64,000 nt of DNA from CAWALV01 sp963782965. Lineage in GTDB: Bacteria > Actinomycetota > Actinomycetes > Acidothermales > Acidothermaceae. The stretch is taken from NCBI GenBank assembly GCA_963782965.1, contig CAWALV010000006.1:186001-250000 (forward strand). Direction: 5' to 3'. The position numbers were made by a program, and so were the translations under genes. Every line of letters begins with the position of its first letter. The stretch's first letter is position 1. The notes beneath the pieces are model-generated. The model did not search any database. It was not told the origin of the DNA and saw only the letters and a program-made list of their open reading frames with translations. This document shows positions 49,884 to 58,279 of this stretch, one piece after another.

Positions 49884-50488
49884 ACACGCAAATTAGGCGC
49901 TCGGTCGTCGCGGTCGGCGTCGTCGTCGTCCTGCTCGCCGCCGCGTTCGGCATCAACGCGTTGACGGCGAAGAGCAGCGCCGCACCCCGAGACCGCAACC
50001 TCATCGCACGGGCCGACCTCGCCCGCTGCCCCTCCGCCACCGGCAGCGCGAAGGCGGCCGGCGGGTTGCCGTCGATCACGCTGCCGTGTCTCGGCGACGG
50101 CCCGAAGGTCGATCTGGCCAAGCTGCGCGGGCCACTCGTCGTCAACGTCTGGGCCGGTCCCTGCCCGCCGTGCAAGGCCGAGGCGCCGCTCATCCAGCGG
50201 TTCTACGCGGCGGCCGGCGGGCGCGTTGCGGTACTCGGCGTCGTCGACGGGGCCTACCCCGACACCCCGAACGACGCGCTCGACGCCGCCCACGGCCTGG
50301 GTCTGCACTATCCGTCGGTCTTCGACGCGCACGGCAAGGTTGCGCAGTGGGCACGGGTGCCGGGCATCCCCGCTACCGTCTTCGTAGCTCCCGACGGCAG
50401 CGTCGCCACCATTCATCTCGGCGAGCTCAAACAGGGGGAGCTTGCCACCTTGGTCACCAGGTATCTCGGTGTCGATGTCTCCAGCTGA
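49880..50488 (+). CDS. TlpA-like membrane thioredoxin
   Basis: The 202-residue product has an N-terminal anchor (VVAVGVVVVLLAAAFGINAL), a thioredoxin fold with the redox motif GPCPPCKAEAPL (near residue 93), and VPGIPATVFVAPDGSVAT containing the cis-Pro. It faces outward and reduces or transfers disulfides, as in cytochrome or copper assembly. GTG 49880 overlaps the nth stop. The NUDIX gene starts within its last 14 bp. Confidence 0.92.
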   Translation: MNTQIRRSVVAVGVVVVLLAAAFGINALTAKSSAAPRDRNLIARADLARCPSATGSAKAAGGLPSITLPCLGDGPKVDLAKLRGPLVVNVWAGPCPPCKAEAPLIQRFYAAAGGRVAVLGVVDGAYPDTPNDALDAAHGLGLHYPSVFDAHGKVAQWARVPGIPATVFVAPDGSVATIHLGELKQGELATLVTRYLGVDVSS

Positions 50489-51128
50489 CGACGCGGCGCC
50501 GGTGCCGGCCTGGCTGCAGACTCTGGTCGACGCCGCCGCATCGCTCACCGCGGCCGACCTGAGCCGGCTCGAGCTGCCCGCCGAAGGTGGCCGCGAGAGT
50601 GCGGTACTCATTTTGCTGGGCGAGGGCCCGAACGGTCCCGACGTCCTGCTGATCGAGCGCAGTCGCGACCTTCCGCATCACCCCGGGCAGGCGGCCTTTC
50701 CCGGCGGCATGGTCGAGCCGGACGACGACGGGCCGGCGGCGACCGCGATCCGCGAAGCGGTCGAGGAAACCGGGGTCGACCCGGCCGGCGTCGAGGTCTT
50801 GCTGCTGCTGCCGCGCCTGTGGGTGCCACCGTCCGGCTTCGTCGTCGTCCCGGTGCTGGCGTGGTGGCGCGACCCGTCGAGCGTGCGCGCGGTCGACCAG
50901 GCCGAGGTGGCGGCGGTGGCGCGGGTGCCGATCGCGAGCCTCGTCGACCCGGCGAACCGCTACCGCGTGCGGCATCCCAGCGGCTACGTGGGCCCGGCGT
51001 TCGACGTCGGTGACCTGTTCGTCTGGGGATTCACCGCCGGATTGTTGAGCCGGCTTCTCGACGCGGCCGGTTGGTCGCTGCCGTGGGACGCCGACGACGT
51101 CCGCGAGTTGCCGGAGCGTGCCTGGTGA
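50475..51128 (+). CDS. NUDIX hydrolase, CoA-pyrophosphatase type
   Basis: The 217-residue protein has the Nudix box GGMVEPDDDGPAATAIREAV then EETGVDP, preceded by RSRDLPHHPGQAAFPG, the NuCoA signature of NudL-type CoA-diphosphatases. The GF...PSGFVVVPVLAWW block is also family-like. It matches Rv3672c by position. ATG 50475 overlaps the thioredoxin gene. It hands over to the cupredoxin gene with a GTGA overlap. Confidence 0.92.
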   Translation: MSPADDAAPVPAWLQTLVDAAASLTAADLSRLELPAEGGRESAVLILLGEGPNGPDVLLIERSRDLPHHPGQAAFPGGMVEPDDDGPAATAIREAVEETGVDPAGVEVLLLLPRLWVPPSGFVVVPVLAWWRDPSSVRAVDQAEVAAVARVPIASLVDPANRYRVRHPSGYVGPAFDVGDLFVWGFTAGLLSRLLDAAGWSLPWDADDVRELPERAW

Positions 51129-51553
51129 TCCCCCGGTCATGGATCGGCCGGGCACTCGGAGCGGTCGGGCTGCTCCTCGTCGCGGCCTGTAACGGCGGGG
51201 CCACCGCGCACATCTCGGGCACCGGCGCGGCCGCGGTCGACCAGCCGAGTGCCACGGCGACCGCGACGCCGGGCGCGGACGGCGTGCAGCAGGTCGTGAT
51301 CGACGCCACCGACGGCAAGCGGTTTCGGCCCGATCTCGTCGAAGCCCGGCCGGGGCGGCTGCGCATCACGATCAGGAACACGAGCGTGCTGCCCGCCAAC
51401 TTCGCGATAGTCGCGCTGGGCGTGCACTCGCAGACCATCTTCAGCGGTAGCTCCTCGACGGTGACTGTGGACGCCGCGTCGCCGGGCAGCTACCAGTTCG
51501 TATGCACGTTTCATCAGCACGACGGCATGGTCGGTCAGCTGGTCATCGGCTGA
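51125..51553 (+). CDS. Cupredoxin-like lipoprotein
   Basis: The 142-residue product has a lipobox LLLVAAC near residue 23 and a plastocyanin-like domain ending FVCTFHQHDGMVGQLVIG, which offers Cys, His and Met ligands. The usual upstream His seems absent: the loop reads LPANFAIVALGVHSQ, with N-terminal PHN-type His replaced. A type 1 copper site may be altered or complete through another His. GTG 51125 overlaps the NUDIX stop. It may pass electrons or store copper outside the membrane. Confidence 0.82.
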   Translation: MIPRSWIGRALGAVGLLLVAACNGGATAHISGTGAAAVDQPSATATATPGADGVQQVVIDATDGKRFRPDLVEARPGRLRITIRNTSVLPANFAIVALGVHSQTIFSGSSSTVTVDAASPGSYQFVCTFHQHDGMVGQLVIG

Positions 51554-51629
51554 CGGCGGGCCGGTGCGCCGGCCCGCACCCGGGAGTTCTCGGCTGACGG
51601 CCCGCGGCCGGCTGTGGGACGCTGGCCGC

Positions 51630-52565
51630 ATGCCGGATGGGGCGATGAGCAGCGACACGAGCACGGTTCTCGTCGAGGGGCCCTGGAGTCACCGCGACAT
51701 CACCGCCAACGGCACGCGGTTCCACGTCGCCGAGATGGGCGAGGGGCCGCTGGTCGTGCTGCTCCACGGGTTCCCGCAGTTCTGGTGGTCGATGCGCCAT
51801 CAACTCGAGGCCCTTGCGGCGGGCGGCTATCGCGCCGTGGCCCCCGACCTTCGCGGCTACGGTGCAAGCGACAAACCGCCGCGAGGCTACGACGCCGTCA
51901 CCCTGGCCTCCGACGTCGTGGGCATGATCCGCGCGCTCGGTGCCCGCGACGCCGTCATCGTGGGCCACGATTGGGGTGGGTTCGCGGCCTGGTGCACGGC
52001 CGCGCTCTACCCGGAGTTCGCCCGCGCGGTCGCCGTCTTGTCGGCGCCGCACCCGCTGCGGTTCCGCAACGCCCTGATGCTTGACCCACGCGGTCAGTTG
52101 CGGGCGAGTTCACACCTGCTCAGCTTTCAGCGGCCGTGGCTGCCGGAGCGCCAACTCGTCCGGCACGACGCGGCTGCCGTCGCGAAGATGCTCCGAGACT
52201 GGTCCGGGCCGGGCTGGCCCGACCTCGAGGCCGAGCAGCGGTACCGCGCTCACATGCGGATACCGCACGTCGCTCACTCGTCGCTGGAGTACTTCCGCTG
52301 GCTGGTCCGTTCGCAGGTGCGTCCGGACGGGCAACGTTTCGCCCGCGCGTTACGCCGGCCCATCGGCGTCCCGACCCTGCAGCTGCACGGCGGCCTCGAC
52401 GCCAGCGTGCTGGCGCGTACGGCGGCCGGTTCCGGCCGCTACGTCGACGGACCGTACAGCTGGCGCGTGGTGGAGGGGGCCGGTCACTTCTTGCACGAGG
52501 AAAAGCCCAAGGTGTCCTCGGCCGAACTCATGCACTGGCTCGACGACATCGACCGCAGCAGGTGA
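51630..52565 (+). CDS. Alpha/beta hydrolase, epoxide hydrolase type
   Basis: The ~311-residue product has HGFPQFWWSMRHQ (oxyanion HGxP), APDLRGYGASDKP, the nucleophile loop VGHDWGGFAAW (Asp), and a C-terminal His in EGAGHFLHEE. It matches EphE (Rv3670) by position. ATG 51630 or 51645 may start it; GGATGGGG before 51645 favours the latter. Its stop overlaps the DUF309 gene. Substrate is not known. Confidence 0.9.
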   Translation: MPDGAMSSDTSTVLVEGPWSHRDITANGTRFHVAEMGEGPLVVLLHGFPQFWWSMRHQLEALAAGGYRAVAPDLRGYGASDKPPRGYDAVTLASDVVGMIRALGARDAVIVGHDWGGFAAWCTAALYPEFARAVAVLSAPHPLRFRNALMLDPRGQLRASSHLLSFQRPWLPERQLVRHDAAAVAKMLRDWSGPGWPDLEAEQRYRAHMRIPHVAHSSLEYFRWLVRSQVRPDGQRFARALRRPIGVPTLQLHGGLDASVLARTAAGSGRYVDGPYSWRVVEGAGHFLHEEKPKVSSAELMHWLDDIDRSR

Positions 52566-53062
52566 GCGGTTCGCCGCAACCGGGGGCGGGCCGCGACCGC
52601 GATGCCGTCGGCCGGCCCCGCAACGCGCGCGCCCGCGACCAGCTGGGCCGACCGCTCGCCCGTGGTGGCGGTCCCGGAGTCGAGCCGGTGCCAGAACAGC
52701 TCGATCTCGAGCCGGACGACGCCGTTGCCCTCGCCCAGCGCTACCTCGACGACGGCCTGCCCTTTCACGCCCACGAGGTGCTGGAGGCGGCGTGGAAGTC
52801 GCGACCGGCGACCGAACGCGACCTTTGGCAAGGTCTCGCCCAACTGGCCGTCGGCCTCACCCATCTCCTGCGCGGGAACGTCGCCGGCGCCGGTGCGCTG
52901 CTCGAACGCGGCGCGGGGCGGCTCGCCGGCTATCGCGGTGACCCGCACGGCGTCGACCTGGTGGGCGTGCAGCGCTACGCGACCGAACTGCTCGGCGCCC
53001 TCAGGGCGGGCGGCGGCGACCGGCCGGAGAGTCTCCGGCTGCGTGCGCCCGAGCCGGGCTAG
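52562..53062 (+). CDS. DUF309 protein
   Basis: The 166-residue product has the DUF309 core: ALAQRYLDDGLPFHAHEVLEAAW and WQGLAQLAVGLTHLLRGNVAGA, then RGAGRLAGYRG, an all-helical fold with conserved FHAHEV.W. Function is unknown. It begins within the epoxide hydrolase stop (GTGA overlap). The first ~50 residues are disordered and Gly/Pro/Arg-rich. It is convergent with marP, 15 bp away. Confidence 0.9.
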   Translation: MSGSPQPGAGRDRDAVGRPRNARARDQLGRPLARGGGPGVEPVPEQLDLEPDDAVALAQRYLDDGLPFHAHEVLEAAWKSRPATERDLWQGLAQLAVGLTHLLRGNVAGAGALLERGAGRLAGYRGDPHGVDLVGVQRYATELLGALRAGGGDRPESLRLRAPEPG

Positions 53063-53077
53063 GGCGCACGGCGTCGA

Positions 53078-54262
53078 TCAGTCGCAGCCGCGGGTGGAGA
53101 CGGCTGCCGTCGCCGTCCGCCCGGCCTCGGCCGCTGCGGCGACTTGCGCCGCGGTGAGCGCGTAGCCCGTCTCGGGGTCGCCGACGGCCTTGCCGAACAC
53201 GACGCCGTCGACGTCGCCATGGGTGTCGAGCAGCGGGCCGCCGGAGTTTCCGGGCTCGACCGTTGCGCGTACCGCGTAGATCTCTCGCGTGACCTGCGCG
53301 TCTTGGTAGATATCAGGGCCGCGGGCGCGTTCCGCGCCGCGAATTCGAGCGGGGGTGGCGACGAACGGGCCGTTTTGCGGGTAGCCGGCGACGACGGCCG
53401 ACGCCCCGGGGTCTGCTTCGTGAGAGACGAACGTCAGCGGCGTCGCTCGCAGCCCGTCGACCGCGAGGACAGCGACATCGACGCGCGGGTCGTAGTAGAC
53501 GACGGTCGCCGAGTAGCGCTTGCCGCCCTGCAGTTGGACCGCAGGGCGTTGCACGCCCGCCACCACGTGCGCATTCGTCATGACCTTGCCGGGTGCGAAG
53601 ACGAACCCGCTGCCCTCGACCTCGCGTGAGCAGGACCGAGCTTCGCCGGTCACTTTCACCACGCTCGCATACGCCTGCACGACGGCCGGCTGGTTGGCGA
53701 CCGCGGGGTCGGGTGGCGCCACAGGCACGATCCGCTCCGCGCCCAGGGCGCCGAACACCCGCGGCAACGCGCCGTCGACGACGACCTTGCGGAACCCGGC
53801 GAACCACGACTGCACGCTCGGGGGCATCTGATGGTCGACGGCGGCCAGGACGCGGGAGTTGTCGACAGCCCGCGCGACGGTCGGGAACGGCGATTGCACC
53901 AGCGAGCTGCCGATGAACCACGCAACGAGCAGGACGGCGATGATCGAGACGACGCCGCCACCGATGGCATCGGCGGTCCGCAGCCGCGGATTGCGGAAGC
54001 GGCGACGTACGTTCGCGCCGAGCGCGCCGGCGATGGCACGCCCGATCGAGGCGAGACCGAACACGACGACGACCCCGGCGATCGCTTCGGCGTTGCCTGA
54101 GAAGTGCCGGGCGATGACCGGCGCAAGGAAGGCGCCCGCCACGCCGCCGCCGACGAGGCCCACGAACGAGAGCAGGCCGACGACGAAGCCCTGCCGATAT
54201 CCGGAGAAAGCCGAGGTGGCGATCAGGACGATCAGGACGATGTCGAGCCAGTCGCCGTGCAC
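53078..54262 (-). CDS. marP: MarP-like membrane serine protease
   Basis: The 394-residue protein has an N-terminal CvpA-like domain with four membrane helices (DIVLIVLIATSAFSGYRQGF onward) and a periplasmic chymotrypsin-like domain with His in TNAHVVAGV, Asp in RVDVAVLAVDG and the nucleophile in EPGNSGGPLLD. MarP (Rv3671c) gives acid and oxidative stress resistance by activating a peptidoglycan hydrolase. Two cysteines near CSREV and the C-terminus (RGCD) may form the regulatory disulfide. It matches Rv3671c in position. Confidence 0.94.
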   Translation of the reverse strand: MHGDWLDIVLIVLIATSAFSGYRQGFVVGLLSFVGLVGGGVAGAFLAPVIARHFSGNAEAIAGVVVVFGLASIGRAIAGALGANVRRRFRNPRLRTADAIGGGVVSIIAVLLVAWFIGSSLVQSPFPTVARAVDNSRVLAAVDHQMPPSVQSWFAGFRKVVVDGALPRVFGALGAERIVPVAPPDPAVANQPAVVQAYASVVKVTGEARSCSREVEGSGFVFAPGKVMTNAHVVAGVQRPAVQLQGGKRYSATVVYYDPRVDVAVLAVDGLRATPLTFVSHEADPGASAVVAGYPQNGPFVATPARIRGAERARGPDIYQDAQVTREIYAVRATVEPGNSGGPLLDTHGDVDGVVFGKAVGDPETGYALTAAQVAAAAEAGRTATAAVSTRGCD

Positions 54263-54299
54263 GGCGTCAAACCTAACCGGTGGGTGCGTCGCCGAGGTT

Positions 54300-54740
54300 C
54301 TAGGCGCTCTTCTCAGGGTGCTGGTTCGACTTGTGCGCTACCACCTGGAAGTCGGCCTTGAGCGAGGCCACCGGGTTCGTCGGAGGCTTGGCCTTGCGCA
54401 ACTGAGCCGCGGCGAGACCGCCGAGCGGCAGCATCAACACCAGGTAGATCCCTCCGATGATGAAGAAGGACCACCCGAGGCTGACCCCGAGGCTGTGAAT
54501 GCCGAAGGCGAACGCGGTCGACCACATCGGCGCGGCCAGCAGCAGGAGGAGCAGGGCGGCGATGGCGGCGCCGGCCCCCACCCCGGCCCGCAGTGCAGCC
54601 GCCTTCGCCTGCGTCTTGACCAGTTCGAGCTCCTGATGCACGAGGAGCGCGACATCGCGGCTCAGCGTCGCGAACAGCTCGCCGAGGGACCGCTCCTCGA
54701 GGGGTGTCGTCGGGATCACCTTTTCTCGGGTGGCACTCAT
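54300..54740 (-). CDS. Phage-holin-family-like membrane protein
   Basis: The 146-residue product has a soluble N-terminus with LFATLSRDVALLVHQELELVK (~22-42), two membrane helices (LLLLLLAAPMWSTAFAFGIHS and FFIIGGIYLVLMLPL) and a basic tail. This is the holin-superfamily III/DUF1469-like pattern found in many free-living actinobacteria; it is not evidence for a prophage. It corresponds to Rv3669 by position. It precedes marP in transcription. Confidence 0.85.
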   Translation of the reverse strand: MSATREKVIPTTPLEERSLGELFATLSRDVALLVHQELELVKTQAKAAALRAGVGAGAAIAALLLLLLAAPMWSTAFAFGIHSLGVSLGWSFFIIGGIYLVLMLPLGGLAAAQLRKAKPPTNPVASLKADFQVVAHKSNQHPEKSA

Positions 54741-54933
54741 CTCGCGGGCCTCCTCACCTGTGCGGCTCCGCCGCCGGTGTCAGTCGATTGGTGATCAAGT
54801 TCACCACGTTCGGGCGTCTGATGCCTCTCACCTACCCTGGATGAGCGGAGCCAGCCACCGCTGATGCGCGTTCATCCCGGTGACCGGGGCCGCGAGGCGT
54901 GGCACGACGATCGGGATCGGAGGGCGGGCGAGC

Positions 54934-55998
54934 ATGACCGGTGCGGGTCTGGCTGCGCTTCTCACCGCCGACGTGCAGCCGCCGCCCATCTCCTTGGGAC
55001 GGGTGGTGACCACCTGGCAGTTCGCACCACTCGTGAGCGGCGCCCTGGTGATCGCCGCGGTCGCCTACGGTGTCGGCGTCCTCGCCGTCCGCCGCGACCA
55101 CCCCGCGCGACCGTGGCCGGTTCGGCGCTCCGCCGCATTCGTCGCAGGCCTCGCCGTCGTTGCGATCGCCACGCAAAGCGGCGTCGCTGCCTACGACGAC
55201 GTGCTGTTTTGGGTGCACATGTGGCAGCACCTGCTGCTGTTGATGGTTGCCCCGCCGTTGCTCCTGCTCGGGCAGCCGGTGACGCTGGCGCTACACGCCA
55301 GCCGTAACCCGTGGCATTCGTGGCTGAAGCGCGGGCTGCGTTCGAACACGGTCAGCGTCGTGACCTTTCCGCTCGTCGGCTTCGGGCTGTACTCCGCGAC
55401 GGTGGTCGGCACCCACCTCACGGGATTCATGAACCTCGTCCTCACACACCCCGTCGTCCACGACCTCGAGCACGCGGTCTACCTTGCGGCGGGCTTGCTG
55501 TACTTCCTGCCGCTGGTGGGGCGACAACCACTTCGGTGGCGGCTGTCGTTCCCCGCGCAACTCTTCTTCTTCGTCATCGCCATGCCCGTCGACACGTTCA
55601 CCGGTGTGGTCTTGATGCAGACCAATCACGAGCTGTTTCCCGCCTATGCCGGACGCCGGACGTGGGGGCCGAGCCTGGTCGCCGACCTGCACGCCGGTGG
55701 CGCGGTGATGTGGATCGGCGGCGACGCCTTGATGTTGCTGTTCATCGTGCTGCTCTTCGTGAACGCTCTCACCGGACGCCGCGCACTCGACGCCGGGCGC
55801 TGGCTGGAATCGTTGCGTGCTTCTCGGTTCGCCGAACTGGCGGCGGGCAGCTCGCCTGCGGAGTCGGTTTCGGCCGGCCGCCCGGCGTCCGACGAGGACG
55901 AGCAGCTGCTCAACTACAACGCGTATCTGGCGCGCTTGAACGCCGGCGAGAACTCACCGCCGGTGCAAGAGCCAGCGCACGAGGAGGTCAGGCCATGA
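54934..55998 (+). CDS. CtaG-like cytochrome c oxidase assembly protein
   Basis: The ~354-residue integral protein has about nine helices. HMWQHLLLLMVAPPLLLLG, HDLEHAVYLAAGLLYFLPL, MPVDTFTGVVLMQTNHELFPAY and DLHAGGAVMWIGGDALML are CtaG_Bac signatures. It helps insert copper into cytochrome oxidase. I used ATG 54934 with GGAGGGCGG before it. A Sco gene overlaps its stop (ATGA), so they form a copper-delivery pair. Confidence 0.92.
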   Translation: MTGAGLAALLTADVQPPPISLGRVVTTWQFAPLVSGALVIAAVAYGVGVLAVRRDHPARPWPVRRSAAFVAGLAVVAIATQSGVAAYDDVLFWVHMWQHLLLLMVAPPLLLLGQPVTLALHASRNPWHSWLKRGLRSNTVSVVTFPLVGFGLYSATVVGTHLTGFMNLVLTHPVVHDLEHAVYLAAGLLYFLPLVGRQPLRWRLSFPAQLFFFVIAMPVDTFTGVVLMQTNHELFPAYAGRRTWGPSLVADLHAGGAVMWIGGDALMLLFIVLLFVNALTGRRALDAGRWLESLRASRFAELAAGSSPAESVSAGRPASDEDEQLLNYNAYLARLNAGENSPPVQEPAHEEVRP

Positions 55999-56810
55999 CG
56001 ACGTCGGTTGATCCGCAGGTCACGCCTTCGAGCCGGCGGAAGACGCCGTGGGTGGCAGCCGCCGCCGTCGTCGCCCTCGTCGGCGTGGCGGCGGCGATCG
56101 GCCTGACCGGCAGGGCCGCGGCGCCCAAACCCCCGGGAGCTGCCGTCGGTACCCAGCTGGATCAGTTGTTGCCGGCCGACATTTCGCGGCTGCCGCTGGT
56201 CGACGAGTACGGCAAGCCGACGAGCCTCGCCGCGTTCCACGGCAAGCTGGTCGTGCTCGTCGACTTCATGACGACATGCCAGGAGATTTGTCCCATCGTC
56301 ATGTCGGAGCTCAACCAGGTCGACCAGGCGGTGACGAAAGCCGGCCTCGCCGGAAAGGTGCAATTCGTCGGCGTGACCATCGACCCCGGGCGAGACGACC
56401 CGGCACGGCTCCACGCATACCGCTCCTTCGCCGACCTGCTGCCGAACTGGAGCCTGCTTACCGGCACGTCACAAGACCTCGCGAGCCTTTGGAAGTACGT
56501 AGGCGTCGCGTATTCGAAGCAGCCGGAGGGCAACCCGCCGGCCGTCGACTGGCTGACGAAGAAGCCTCTGACCTACGACATCGGACACAGCGACGTCGTC
56601 ACCTACATCGACGCCTCGGGCAACGAACGCTACGTCATGCAGGGCATGGTGAATGGCCTGGACGCTCACCTGAACGCAGGCGAGCTCGGCTTCCTCAACG
56701 ACACGGGTCGGCAGAACCTGACGGACACCGCGAACGCCAACTGGACGCAGGCCGACGCGCTGCAGGTCGTGAGCTGGCTGATGAAGAAGAAGGTGCACGG
56801 CGTGACGTGA
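55995..56810 (+). CDS. SCO1/SenC-family copper chaperone
   Basis: The 271-residue protein has an N-terminal anchor (VAAAAVVALVGVAAAIGL) and a thioredoxin fold with the Cu ligands TTCQEICPIV (CxxxC, near residue 97) and a distal His in TYDIGHSDVVTYI. It moves copper to the CuA site of cytochrome oxidase. Overlap with the CtaG-like gene indicates an operon. A long C-terminal helical tail is unusual relative to minimal SCO proteins. It is convergent with the antiporter gene by 12 bp. Confidence 0.94.
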   Translation: MTTSVDPQVTPSSRRKTPWVAAAAVVALVGVAAAIGLTGRAAAPKPPGAAVGTQLDQLLPADISRLPLVDEYGKPTSLAAFHGKLVVLVDFMTTCQEICPIVMSELNQVDQAVTKAGLAGKVQFVGVTIDPGRDDPARLHAYRSFADLLPNWSLLTGTSQDLASLWKYVGVAYSKQPEGNPPAVDWLTKKPLTYDIGHSDVVTYIDASGNERYVMQGMVNGLDAHLNAGELGFLNDTGRQNLTDTANANWTQADALQVVSWLMKKKVHGVT

Positions 56811-56822
56811 GCTCGGCTCTCG

Positions 56823-58031
56823 TCAACCCTCGGCGGAGTCGCGCATGGTGACACCGAGTCGTTTCGCGACATAGGGCAGTGTTCCACCCTGGACGGCGAC
56901 CGAAATCGCGACCACCACGAAGACGATGGCGTAGAGCCGTTTCGCGTCGGGCGTGCCACCGGTGACCGCTAGTGCTCCCAGCAAGATGGGCACCGCACCT
57001 TTGAGGCCCGCCCACGCGACGAACAATCGCTCGCCGGTGTGCAACGTGATGGGTGCGAGCATCGGCAGGACGGCCACCGGACGAAGAACCAGCGCGATGA
57101 GTATCGCCAGGCAGACGCCGATGAGCCATGCGTAGTGCTCCACGATCGTGCTCAGCCGGATCGACAGCCCCAGCAAGACGAAGGCCACGATCTCGCCCAT
57201 GTTTGCGAGCGTCGCGTGAAACCGCCGGACGGCGGGGCCGTGCCGCTCCTCCTGGTCGCCGAGCAGGATTCCGGCGATGAGCACGGCAAGGAAGCCCGAG
57301 CCGTGGGCAACGGTCGCTGCGCCGTAGATGACGAGCACCCCGGCCAGTGCGCGAATGGGCTGCTGAGAACTGAGTAGCGGCTCACGCCAGCTGAGCAGCC
57401 AGCCGAGCGCGCGACCGCCGACGATGCCGACAACGGCACCGACCGCCATCTCGACGAGGAATGTCGTGGCGACACTCGTTATGGAGCCGTGCGGGTGCGT
57501 GGCGAGGGAGACGAAGCCGAGGAGCAGGGCGATGCCCGCAGGATCGTTGAAGCCGGACTCTCCTTCGAGGATCGCCGAGGTACGCCCGGCGATCTCCTTG
57601 TTCGCGAGCACCGAGAAGACGACCGCCGGGTCGGTCGGCGCGAGTGCCGCGCCGAGCACGAGGGCCACCTTCCACTCCAGGCCGAAGATGAAATGTGAGC
57701 TGACCGCGATGAGGGCCGTCGTGGCGAACGTGCCGAACACGCCGAGGACGACGATCGGTGCGGCCGCCTGCCGGAAACGCCGGGAGCCCAGGTGGAGCCC
57801 GCCGTCGAACAAGATGATGACGAGCGCCAGGGTGACCAGGTCGACCACCGTCGGCAGCTGGATGGCGTCGCGGACCGCTTTCAGTTCGCTGGCCAAAGCT
57901 GCCGCCGCGACGAGGAACAGGGCCGGCGCGGGTATCCGGATCAGCCGGGCAAGGCGGTGGCCGAACAGTGCGGCGATGCCCACGACGCCCCACACGAGAA
58001 CGTCGGCACCGAAACGCTCGACGGCGTGCAC
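56823..58031 (-). CDS. Cation/proton antiporter, CPA1 type
   Basis: The 402-residue protein has about 12 helices and the ion-site signature LEGESGFNDPAGIALLLG, APTDPAVVFSVLANKEI earlier, and AVLIAGILLGDQE. This is NhaP/KefB-like Na+(K+)/H+ exchange in the cytoplasmic membrane. GTG 58031 has GGGAGG six bp upstream; ORF extension to 58088 is not family-like. No regulatory TrkA domain is fused. It sits downstream of repeat B and opposite the Sco gene. Confidence 0.92.
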   Translation of the reverse strand: MHAVERFGADVLVWGVVGIAALFGHRLARLIRIPAPALFLVAAAALASELKAVRDAIQLPTVVDLVTLALVIILFDGGLHLGSRRFRQAAAPIVVLGVFGTFATTALIAVSSHFIFGLEWKVALVLGAALAPTDPAVVFSVLANKEIAGRTSAILEGESGFNDPAGIALLLGFVSLATHPHGSITSVATTFLVEMAVGAVVGIVGGRALGWLLSWREPLLSSQQPIRALAGVLVIYGAATVAHGSGFLAVLIAGILLGDQEERHGPAVRRFHATLANMGEIVAFVLLGLSIRLSTIVEHYAWLIGVCLAILIALVLRPVAVLPMLAPITLHTGERLFVAWAGLKGAVPILLGALAVTGGTPDAKRLYAIVFVVVAISVAVQGGTLPYVAKRLGVTMRDSAEG

Positions 58032-58162
58032 GGGCGGCCTCCCTGGCTGGCGGCAGCAGCGAATGGCGCCGACCAGACTTCCCGGCACACCTGCGGTCGA
58101 GCCTACCGGTTGTGATCACGCCGGCGCGGCGGTAGCGCCGTCCGGAATGTGCGCCCGAGAAC

Positions 58163-58243
58163 GGGCCCTTATGAGGCGAACACCCCCGAGGTCAGGCCTG
58201 CAAGCCTGTCCTCGGGGGTGTTGACCACGTTTACGTGATCGAC
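58163..58243. repeat. 81-bp double-hairpin intergenic element, copy B
   Basis: It has GGGCCCTTATG (58163-58173), a 15-bp stem with one mismatch (58183-58197 with 58204-58218), then GTTGACCACG (58220-58229), TTTA and CGTGATCGAC (58234-58243). It is the same length and order as copy A at 25710, without gaps, differing at nine positions by hand. It lies in the 248-bp gap between the acs stop and the antiporter start. Confidence 0.9.
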
Positions 58244-58279
58244 CTGCAACGGTTGGCAGGTCGCCGATTCGTCGAGCGG

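Noticed and set aside
54300..54740. Prophage or lysis cassette from the holin-like gene
   Set aside because: No lysin, integrase, capsid or att sites are near, and the gene belongs to a conserved chromosomal order with marP and acs.
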